6,600 bases of DNA from Ruminococcus sp. UBA1366 (GTDB taxonomy: Bacteria; Bacillota; Clostridia; Oscillospirales; Ruminococcaceae), in assembly GCA_002306005.1 (NCBI GenBank), contig DBRO01000036.1:12896-19495 (forward strand), written 5' to 3'. Shown here in pieces: positions 1-4,796 of this stretch. A model generated the notes under the pieces. That model did no database searches and had not been told where the DNA came from. It saw only the letters and a list, made by a program, of their open reading frames with translations. A program made the translations under genes and the position numbers. Position 1 is the stretch's first letter, and every line of letters starts with the position of its first letter.

Positions 1-534
1 GTTATGCCGTTTCAGTTGGTCGAAATTCCGCAGAATAGTATGTTGTTTGACGTTGGCAGCGGTGCGGGGTTTCCCTCTTGCCCGATGAAAATTTTGCGGC
101 GGGATTTGCAAATGACTTTAATGGATAGCTTGCAGAAGCGAATACGGTTTTTGGAAACGCTTTCAGACAAACTAAATTTGCAGGCGCGATGCGTCCATGG
201 CAGGGCGGAAGAACTTGCCCATCGGGCGGAGTTCCGGGAGCAGGCAGATGTGGTTTGCGCGCGCGCGGTGGCGTATTTGCCAACGCTGTCGGAGTATTGC
301 CTTGGCTTTGTGAGAGTCGGCGGGATATTTTTAGTAATGAAGGGCGAACAGACCGGCGCAGAAATTGCAGATGCACAACGAGCGGTGAAAACTATGGGCG
401 GAGAAATTTCTGCGGTTTTGCCCTATACGTTGCCGGGTATGCCTGAACGTACGGTCATTGTCATTCAAAAGATATCGCATACTCTGCGAAATTACCCGCG
501 GAATAAGGGCGTAATGACAAAAAAGCCTTTGTGA
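1..534 (+). CDS. rsmG: 16S rRNA (guanine-527 N7) methyltransferase RsmG, 5' truncated by window edge
   Basis: RsmG (GidB) is a cytoplasmic SAM-dependent enzyme that methylates N7 of G527 (E. coli numbering) in 16S rRNA. Loss in other bacteria gives low-level streptomycin resistance. Visible are the SAM-binding loop DVGSGAGFPS (fragment residues 17-26), the following acidic strand and helix MDSLQKRIRFLE, the ARAVAYLPTLSE segment, and the C-terminal NYPR motif. All match the Bacillus RsmG pattern as I remember it. The reading frame is open to base 1 and the normal N-terminal 55-65 residues are missing, so the ATG at 4 is internal and not the start. The last codons lie inside the terminator stem. 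The gene upstream, off the window, is probably mnmG, inferred from the usual order. Confidence 0.95.
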   Translation, partial: VMPFQLVEIPQNSMLFDVGSGAGFPSCPMKILRRDLQMTLMDSLQKRIRFLETLSDKLNLQARCVHGRAEELAHRAEFREQADVVCARAVAYLPTLSEYCLGFVRVGGIFLVMKGEQTGAEIADAQRAVKTMGGEISAVLPYTLPGMPERTVIVIQKISHTLRNYPRNKGVMTKKPL

Positions 535-562
535 ATCTTCGGATTCGCGGGGGTTTTGTCTT
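516..562 (+). terminator. Intrinsic terminator of rsmG, starting inside the coding region
   Basis: The core stem GTGAATC (531-537) pairs with GATTCGC (542-548), with one G-U pair, around a TTCG tetraloop. Outside it the A-run and GCC of 521-527 face GGGGGTTTT, and GACAAAA (516-522) faces TTTTGTC (554-560). A T-rich tail follows. The rsmG stop codon (532-534) lies in the left arm, so the final Lys-Lys-Pro-Leu codons double as terminator sequence. Confidence 0.8.
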
Positions 563-581
563 AAAATGCGAATTGTTTTTC

Positions 582-610
582 TGGAAAACGCGAATACTCC
601 ATGATATACT
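582..610 (+). promoter_or_regulatory. Probable sigma-A promoter of noc (extended -10)
   Basis: TGGAAA (582-587, 4/6 match to TTGACA), a 17-nt spacer, then TATACT (605-610) preceded by TG at 602-603, giving an extended -10. Transcription would begin near 617, about 30 nt before the noc start codon. The site lies just after the rsmG terminator, so noc is likely transcribed on its own. No transcription data are available. Confidence 0.6.
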
Positions 611-630
611 TGTAAATGCAGCAAGTATAT
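604..630. repeat. Perfect 9-bp inverted repeat overlapping the noc -10: possible operator
   Basis: ATATACTTG (604-612) and CAAGTATAT (622-630) are exact reverse complements around a 9-nt centre. The left arm covers the -10 hexamer and the centre lies near the expected transcription start. Only the right arm would be in the transcript, so a DNA-binding site is more likely than an RNA hairpin for transcripts from this promoter. The binding protein is unknown. Confidence 0.5.
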
Positions 631-633
631 GTT

Positions 634-639
634 AAGGAG
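634..639 (+). promoter_or_regulatory. Ribosome binding site that fixes the noc start at 647
   Basis: AAGGAG lies 7 nt before the ATG at 647. The in-frame ATG at 629 lies upstream of this site and has no Shine-Dalgarno of its own, so the first six residues of the longer frame are not expected to be translated. Confidence 0.8.
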
Positions 640-646
640 TGATTCG

Positions 647-1474
647 ATGATTCGAATTCAAAAAAATAAATTTTTAAATCGCGTGATGGATGTACATATT
701 GGTGCAATTCGACCAAACCCTCATCAGCCGCGGAAGTATTTTGACACAAACGAACTGACACAGCTTGCAAAAAGTATTGCACAGGATGGAATTTTGCAGC
801 CTTTGACGGTACGTATGTTGGATCAAGGGTATGAGTTGGTTTCCGGTGAGCGACGGTTGAGAGCGGCAAAGTTAGCAGGGCTAAAAAGCGTTCCTTGCAT
901 TGTCATTGAACTGACTGAGCGAAATTCTGCCTTGATGGCATTGGTGGAAAATTTGCAGCGAGAAGACCTTGGCTTTTTTGAGGAAGCAGAGGCAATTGAA
1001 AATCTAATCCAAATGTTTGGCTTAACGCAGGAGGATGTGGCAATTCGGCTGGGGATGGCGCAATCCACCGTAGCAAACAAATTGCGGCTGCTACGCTTAA
1101 CGGCGGAAGAACGTGAAATCATTCTTGGATTGCGGCTCACAGAACGGCACGCCAGGGCGCTATTGAAATTACCGGATGCGGCTCAGCGAGAAGAAGTATT
1201 GAATAAAATTGCACAGTATGGGTATAACGTGGAGCAAACAGAGCGTTGTGTGGAGGGATTAAAGCAAAAAGACCGTGTACGGGAAAGTTACCGTAGACGT
1301 TCAGTAGTGCTCCGAGATGTGAAGTTGTTTATGAACACGGTAAATCATGCTCTAGAGGTGATGCAGCTTGCGGGCGTACAGGCAAGCGCAGAAAAAAGGC
1401 AGAACGAAACGTATTTGGAATACACCATAAAGATTCCTTTAGAGGAGGTAACTCGTAAAAAAAGCAAGGTTTAA
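647..1474 (+). CDS. noc: Nucleoid occlusion protein Noc (ParB-family CTPase)
   Basis: This is a 275-residue ParB-family protein. Noc binds NBS sites across the chromosome and inhibits Z-ring assembly over the nucleoid. The CTP-binding motifs are PNPHQPR (23-29), GERRLRA (67-73) and ENLQRED (101-107), followed by a helix-turn-helix near 127-148. The positions that separate Noc from ParB DNA specificity (Caulobacter ParB R173/T179/A184/G201) read Q139, K145, R150 and R167. This is close to the Noc set Q/K/K/R and unlike ParB. The C-terminal stretch RDVKLFMNTVNHALEVM resembles the Noc dimerisation region. Length is near the 283 residues of B. subtilis Noc, but only about a dozen residues precede the first core strand. 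The start at 647 is set by AAGGAG. The gene lies between rsmG and parA, the classic noc position, and parS directly follows its stop codon. Confidence 0.92.
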   Translation: MIRIQKNKFLNRVMDVHIGAIRPNPHQPRKYFDTNELTQLAKSIAQDGILQPLTVRMLDQGYELVSGERRLRAAKLAGLKSVPCIVIELTERNSALMALVENLQREDLGFFEEAEAIENLIQMFGLTQEDVAIRLGMAQSTVANKLRLLRLTAEEREIILGLRLTERHARALLKLPDAAQREEVLNKIAQYGYNVEQTERCVEGLKQKDRVRESYRRRSVVLRDVKLFMNTVNHALEVMQLAGVQASAEKRQNETYLEYTIKIPLEEVTRKKSKV

Positions 1475-1514
1475 TGTTCCACGTGAAACATTTATGCGCT
1501 TTTTTGCAGAAAAA
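1473..1514. repeat. parS-flank repeat, copy A (inverted relative to copy B)
   Basis: Read on the minus strand, this copy has TTTTTCTGC, then AAAAAAGC, then GCA, a short A-rich spacer and the parS. The same order occurs on the plus strand at 4691-4744, with the block CTGCAAAAAAGC identical (1498-1509 on the minus strand; 4697-4708 on the plus strand). The similarity outside parS suggests that the two intergenic parS regions share ancestry. Confidence 0.6.
1475..1490 (+). promoter_or_regulatory. parS: parS site 1 (ParB loading site)
   Basis: TGTTCCACGTGAAACA is a full 16/16 match to the Bacillus-type parS consensus TGTTNCACGTGAAACA. It begins at the base after the noc stop codon, upstream of the parA promoter. 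ParB encoded at 2392-3291 is the expected ligand. The AAT/ATT bases on either side extend the palindrome. Confidence 0.95.
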
Positions 1515-1526
1515 TCGCGAAACCCC

Positions 1527-1555
1527 TTTTCAAACTCGACGGTTCGTGTTATAAT
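1527..1555 (+). promoter_or_regulatory. Probable sigma-A promoter of parAB (extended -10)
   Basis: TTTTCA (1527-1532, 4/6), a 17-nt spacer, then a perfect TATAAT (1550-1555) with TG at 1547-1548 as extended -10. Transcription should start near 1562, about 40 nt before the parA ATG. The end of the -10 overlaps the first base of the hairpin at 1555-1583. Confidence 0.75.
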
Positions 1556-1590
1556 AGTTAAGTCATTTTGAATGGCTTAACTATTTTTTT
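1555..1590 (+). terminator. Terminator hairpin overlapping the parA promoter
   Basis: TAGTTAAGTCATT (1555-1567) pairs with AATGGCTTAACTA (1571-1583), 13 pairs with one G-U and a TTG loop, followed by seven T's (1584-1590). The parA ribosome binding site comes immediately after. A transcript arriving from noc would contain the whole stem and could terminate. A transcript starting near 1562 would lack most of the left arm and should escape. The sequence could instead or also serve as an operator. Confidence 0.65.
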
Positions 1591-1602
1591 GGAGGGCGCA
1601 GA

Positions 1603-2379
1603 ATGGGGCGTATTATTTCCGTTTCTAACCAAAAGGGCGGTGTTGGGAAAACCACAACTGTGATAAATCTTTCTGCCGCCTTAGGTGAACGTAATAAAAA
1701 GGTGCTGATTGTTGATTTTGATGCACAAGGAAACACGACAACGAGCCTTGGCGTTAGCAAGAAAAGCATTCGGAATACGGCTTATGAAATGGTAATCGGC
1801 GAGTGCCGTGCCGTGGAGGCAATTGTCGCAACGGAATTCAAAGGATTGTCGGTCATTCCTGCGACGAAAAAGTTAGCGGGCGCTGTGGTTGATTTACTGG
1901 ATATGGAAAACCGGATGCTGCGTTTGAGAAAAGCATTGCAACAGGTGAAGGAGGACTATGATTATATTTTTATTGACAGTCCCCCTTCTTTAGATATGAT
2001 GACGCTCAATGCGCTGGCAGCAGCGGATTCCGTGATTGTCCCAATCCAGTGTGAATTTCTTTCGCTGGAGGGCTTGGTTGAAATTAAGGATACGATTAAG
2101 AGGGTGCAGGACAACGCCAATCCGGCTTTGAAAATCGAAGGAATTCTATTCACCATGTATGTTGCAAGGTATAATTTAACTTCACAAGTGGTTGGGGAAG
2201 TCAAAAAGTTCTTTCCAAAGTTGGTGTTTGAAACGGTAATTCCACGGAATATTGCGCTTTCAGAAGCGCCAAGCTTTGGCAAACCCTGTGTTTATTACGA
2301 CCGGAAAGCAAAGGGAAGCAAGGCGTATGAGGATTTGGCAAAGGAATTGATTCGGCGGGAAAAGAAATCCGGAAAGTAA
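1603..2379 (+). CDS. parA: Chromosome partitioning ATPase ParA (Soj)
   Basis: This 258-residue ParA/MinD-type ATPase dimerises on DNA with ATP and is stimulated by ParB to drive origin segregation. In Bacillus, Soj also modulates DnaA. The deviant Walker A KGGVGKTT is at 11-18 with signature lysine K11 and catalytic K16. The switch-I segment DFDAQGN is at 38-44 (commonly DLDPQGN) and Walker B YIFIDSPPSL at 121-130. The C-terminal IPRNIALSEAPSFGKP segment is typical of chromosomal ParA. Length matches Soj (about 253). GGAGG (1591-1595) lies 7 nt before the ATG. parB begins 12 nt after the stop, so the two form an operon under the promoter at 1527-1555. Confidence 0.96.
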   Translation: MGRIISVSNQKGGVGKTTTVINLSAALGERNKKVLIVDFDAQGNTTTSLGVSKKSIRNTAYEMVIGECRAVEAIVATEFKGLSVIPATKKLAGAVVDLLDMENRMLRLRKALQQVKEDYDYIFIDSPPSLDMMTLNALAAADSVIVPIQCEFLSLEGLVEIKDTIKRVQDNANPALKIEGILFTMYVARYNLTSQVVGEVKKFFPKLVFETVIPRNIALSEAPSFGKPCVYYDRKAKGSKAYEDLAKELIRREKKSGK

Positions 2380-2385
2380 GGGAGG
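2380..2385 (+). promoter_or_regulatory. Ribosome binding site that fixes the parB start at 2392
   Basis: GGGAGG directly follows the parA stop codon. The ATG at 2386 touches this site and has no spacing. The in-frame ATG at 2392 has 6 nt of spacing and gives an N-terminus MGKLKLGKGMDALF resembling Spo0J, so 2392 is preferred. Confidence 0.8.
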
Positions 2386-2391
2386 ATGAAA

Positions 2392-3291
2392 ATGGGTAAG
2401 TTGAAACTTGGCAAAGGTATGGACGCGTTGTTTTTTGAGAATGATGAGCAGGCAACAAAAGCCTCCTCAGTCCTGCGGCTTTCGCAACTGGAGCCTAATA
2501 AAAGCCAGCCGCGGACGGATTTCGACGATGCGGCAATCATGACTTTGGCAGAATCCATTCGTAGGCACGGCGTTTTACAACCGATTCTAGTGCGACCGAT
2601 TTCCGATGGGTATTACCAGATTGTTGCCGGCGAGCGGCGTTGGCGCGCGGCACGAATTGCCGGGCTGAACGAAGTTCCGGTGCTGATTCGGGAAATGTCC
2701 GATTTGGAAACCATGCAGATTGCCTTGATTGAGAACCTCCAACGCGAGGACTTGAACCCTGTCGAGGAAGCGCAGGGCTATCAGAGGCTGATTGACAGTT
2801 ACGGTATGACACAGGCTCAGGTCGCGGAAGTTGTGGGAAAATCTCGTTCTGCGGTGGCGAACTGCCTGCGGTTGCTCTCGCTGGATACGGTAATTCAGGA
2901 TGCGCTTCGGAGCGGTGATCTTTCTCCCGGACATGCCAAGGTGCTTGCCGGTGTGGACGATAGTGATTTACGCATTCGTTTGGCGAATCGCATTAGTAAT
3001 GAAGGACTTTCTGTCCGACAGACGGAGCATTTAGTTTATAGAGAGCTTACACAGCAACCGGAGTTTAACAAGCCGGAAAAGCCGGATCGCTCACGCGTTC
3101 GGCATGAAAATTCTATTTTTGCAGAAATTGAGCTTGCGTTGAATGAAAACATCGGGCATCGCGTGAAAATCAACGGCAGAAATGACGGTTCCTCCGTGCT
3201 GCAAATTAAGCTGGCAAGTGTGGAGGAGTTGAAAGCGGTTGCTAAAGTGCTGGCAGAGGGAGAAATCGACGTGCAGGCGCAGGAGAGCTAA
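2392..3291 (+). CDS. parB: Chromosome partitioning protein ParB (Spo0J)
   Basis: This 299-residue CTP-dependent DNA clamp loads at parS, spreads, recruits SMC and stimulates ParA. The N-terminal LGKGMDALF (6-14) is the ParA-stimulating peptide typical of chromosomal ParB. The CTP-binding motifs are PNKSQPR (35-41), GERRWRA (80-86) and ENLQRED (114-120). The helix-turn-helix lies near 139-162 and a dimerisation domain occupies the last 60 or so residues. The specificity positions are R152, C158, S163 and G180. R152 and G180 are the ParB states, opposite to the Noc encoded upstream, which fits recognition of the three perfect parS sites here. It is co-transcribed with parA. It is about 37% identical by eye to Noc in the core, as expected for paralogues; that figure is an impression, not a computed value. 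Confidence 0.96.
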   Translation: MGKLKLGKGMDALFFENDEQATKASSVLRLSQLEPNKSQPRTDFDDAAIMTLAESIRRHGVLQPILVRPISDGYYQIVAGERRWRAARIAGLNEVPVLIREMSDLETMQIALIENLQREDLNPVEEAQGYQRLIDSYGMTQAQVAEVVGKSRSAVANCLRLLSLDTVIQDALRSGDLSPGHAKVLAGVDDSDLRIRLANRISNEGLSVRQTEHLVYRELTQQPEFNKPEKPDRSRVRHENSIFAEIELALNENIGHRVKINGRNDGSSVLQIKLASVEELKAVAKVLAEGEIDVQAQES

Positions 3292-3311
3292 GCGCGAAAT
3301 GACGGGAAAAA

Positions 3312-3327
3312 TGTTTCACGTGGAACA
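3312..3327 (-). promoter_or_regulatory. parS: parS site 2 (ParB loading site)
   Basis: TGTTTCACGTGGAACA is the exact reverse complement of parS site 1 and a full match to the consensus. It lies in the 79-nt gap between parB and serS. It overlaps a possible serS -35 element (TTCACG, 3315-3320). Confidence 0.95.
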
Positions 3328-3344
3328 TTTTGCGCAAATATAGA
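3315..3344 (+). promoter_or_regulatory. Weak candidate serS promoter overlapping parS
   Basis: TTCACG (3315-3320, 4/6), an 18-nt spacer and TATAGA (3339-3344, 4/6) would place transcription start about 20 nt before the serS start. The match is modest and serS could instead be read from the parAB promoter, since no terminator is visible between parB and serS. Confidence 0.3.
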
Positions 3345-3353
3345 TGAAAACCG

Positions 3354-3361
3354 AAAGGAAG
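3354..3361 (+). promoter_or_regulatory. Ribosome binding site that fixes the serS start at 3371
   Basis: AAAGGAAG lies 9 nt before the ATG at 3371. The earlier in-frame ATG at 3344 has no Shine-Dalgarno. Starting at 3371 gives MLDMKFLRENPE, matching the usual SerRS opening MLD-x-K-x-LR. Confidence 0.8.
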
Positions 3362-3370
3362 AATAAACCC

Positions 3371-4651
3371 ATGCTGGACATGAAGTTTCTCAGGGAAAAT
3401 CCTGAGGCGGTCAAAGAGAACATCAAAAAGAAGTTTCAAGAGGATAAGCTTCCGCTTGTGGACGAGGTGTTGGAACTGGATGTTCAATTCCGTGCCGCAA
3501 AAACGCGCTGTGACGATTTGCGAAACCAAAGGAATGTGCTGAGCAAGCAAATCGGCGGACTGATGGCGAAAGGACAGCGCGAGGCAGCGGAGAAAATCAA
3601 ATCACAAGTCACGGAAATGGCGCAGGAACTTGCCGAGTTGGAGCAGGCGGAAAAGGACTATGCAGAGCAAGTGCGGAAAATCATGCTCGTGATTCCCAAT
3701 ATCATCGACGACGATGTGCCGATTGGCAAGGACGACAGCGAAAATGTGGAAGTTGAGCGCTTCGGGGAACCCGCCTTGCCGGATTTTGAAGTCCCCTACC
3801 ATGTGGAGATTATGGAGGCGCTGAACGGAATTGATATTGACAGTGCAAGAAAAACCAGCGGCAACGGATTTTACTACCTCACTGGCGACATTGCACGTCT
3901 GCATTCTGCGATTTTGAGTTATGCACGGGATTTTATGATTGACAAGGGCTTCACCTATTGCATTCCGCCCTACATGATTCGCAGCGACGTCGTGACGGGC
4001 GTGATGAGCTTTGCCGAAATGGAAGGCATGATGTACAAAATTGAGGGCGAGGACTTGTACCTCATTGGCACAAGTGAACACTCCATGATTGGTCGCTTTA
4101 TTGATACCATTTTGCCAGAGGACAGTCTGCCAAAGACGCTGACAAGCTATTCCCCTTGTTTTCGCAAGGAAGTCGGCGCACACGGCATTGAGGAGCGCGG
4201 CGTCTACCGGATTCACCAGTTTGAAAAGCAGGAGATGATTGTTGTCTGCCGTCCGGAGGAAAGTCGGGATTGGTTCAAAAAATTATATACCTACACGGTT
4301 GAATTTTTTCGCACGCTGGAGATTCCCGTTCGTACGTTGGAATGCTGCTCCGGTGATTTAGCGGATTTAAAGGTCAAGAGCATCGACGTGGAAGCATGGT
4401 CGCCGCGGCAGAAGAAATACTTTGAAGTCGGAAGCTGCTCCAACCTGGGCGATGCTCAGGCAAGGCGGCTGGGAATCCGCGTAAAAAGCAAGGACGGAAA
4501 GAAATATTTTGCCCACACGCTCAACAACACGGTAGTCGCTCCCCCGCGAATGCTGATTGCCTATTTGGAAAACAACCTCAATGCGGACGGTTCGGTGAGA
4601 ATCCCAAAAGCCTTGCAAATGTACATGGGTGGCAAGCAAATCATTCAATAG
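3371..4651 (+). CDS. serS: Seryl-tRNA synthetase (class II), variant signature
   Basis: This enzyme charges tRNA-Ser (and tRNA-Sec where present) with serine in the cytoplasm. At 426 residues it has the normal length. Residues 1-105 form the two-helix coiled-coil arm that grips the tRNA long variable arm. The catalytic domain has the serine-binding TSE loop (234-236), motif 2 CFRKE (263-267) followed by YRIHQFEK (279-286), the GDL and E-x-W segments near 328-343, SCSN (355-358), QARR (363-366), and motif 3 around HTLNNTVVAPPR (382-393). The LNNTVVAPPR form differs from the LNGSGLAVGR form of B. subtilis SerRS. Motif 2 VGAHGIEERG and the loop GTSEHSMIG are also atypical. Catalytic residues seem present, so activity is expected. 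The leader is too short for a T-box. Confidence 0.95.
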   Translation: MLDMKFLRENPEAVKENIKKKFQEDKLPLVDEVLELDVQFRAAKTRCDDLRNQRNVLSKQIGGLMAKGQREAAEKIKSQVTEMAQELAELEQAEKDYAEQVRKIMLVIPNIIDDDVPIGKDDSENVEVERFGEPALPDFEVPYHVEIMEALNGIDIDSARKTSGNGFYYLTGDIARLHSAILSYARDFMIDKGFTYCIPPYMIRSDVVTGVMSFAEMEGMMYKIEGEDLYLIGTSEHSMIGRFIDTILPEDSLPKTLTSYSPCFRKEVGAHGIEERGVYRIHQFEKQEMIVVCRPEESRDWFKKLYTYTVEFFRTLEIPVRTLECCSGDLADLKVKSIDVEAWSPRQKKYFEVGSCSNLGDAQARRLGIRVKSKDGKKYFAHTLNNTVVAPPRMLIAYLENNLNADGSVRIPKALQMYMGGKQIIQ

Positions 4652-4658
4652 ACAAAAT

Positions 4659-4695
4659 AAACCCTCGGTTTACATCCTGTAAATCGGGGGTTTTT
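4659..4695 (+). terminator. Intrinsic terminator of serS, possibly bidirectional
   Basis: AAACCCTCGGTTTACA (4659-4674) pairs with TGTAAATCGGGGGTTT (4678-4693) around a TCC loop, with two imperfect positions, and runs into TTTTT. It starts 7 nt after the serS stop. On the minus strand the same stem is followed by ATTTTG, so it may also stop transcription coming from the convergent gene. Confidence 0.88.
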
Positions 4696-4744
4696 CCTGC
4701 AAAAAAGCAGGAAAGCGCACGAAAAATGTTTCACGTGGAACATT
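4691..4744. repeat. parS-flank repeat, copy B
   Basis: TTTTTCCTGC, AAAAAAGC, an 8-nt insertion relative to copy A, GCAC, an A-rich spacer and parS. The order and much of the sequence match the inverted copy at 1473-1514. A perfect hairpin (TTTCCTGC 4693-4700 / GCAGGAAA 4707-4714, A6 loop) exists only in this copy because of the 8-nt difference. Confidence 0.6.
4727..4742 (-). promoter_or_regulatory. parS: parS site 3 (ParB loading site)
   Basis: TGTTTCACGTGGAACA, identical to site 2 and in the same orientation, lies between the serS terminator and the 3' end of the convergent phosphodiesterase gene. The GAAAA bases before it are also shared with site 2. Confidence 0.95.
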
Positions 4745-4755
4745 GAGAAGTCGTA

Positions 4756-4796
4756 TTTCATAAAATAAGAATACCCGTGGGTTTATAAATCCACGT
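4756..4796 (-). terminator. Weak candidate terminator of the phosphodiesterase gene
   Basis: On the minus strand CGTGGATTTA and TAAACCCACG (plus 4775-4794) form a stem with one A-C mismatch that includes the stop codon, followed by a moderately U-rich stretch (plus 4756-4770). The tail is interrupted, so efficiency is doubtful. The serS stem beyond it may be the real stop. Confidence 0.35.

Noticed and set aside
2..376. Minus-strand open frame opposite rsmG.
   Set aside because: It is a shadow of rsmG with low-complexity Pro/Arg/Ser composition and no family resemblance.
491..504. NBS-like (Noc binding) sequence ATTACCCGCGGAAT, 11 of 14 matches to ATTTCCCGGGAAAT.
   Set aside because: It encodes the conserved Asn-Tyr-Pro-Arg-Asn of RsmG, and an 11/14 match to a 14-bp palindrome is expected about once in every few windows of this size by chance.
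1475..1505. parS site 1 with the following T-run as the noc terminator.
   Set aside because: The parS stem is broken by a C-A mismatch in RNA and the T-run begins 8-9 nt past the stem; the hairpin at 1555-1583 is a far better terminator.
3292..3370. Possible T-box riboswitch before serS, which is common in Bacillota.
   Set aside because: The gap is only 79 nt, lacks the T-box sequence and an antiterminator, and is largely occupied by parS.
3602..4216. Long minus-strand open frame (204 codons) opposite serS.
   Set aside because: It is antisense to the conserved SerRS catalytic region, has no recognisable motif, and is explained by codon bias of the true gene.
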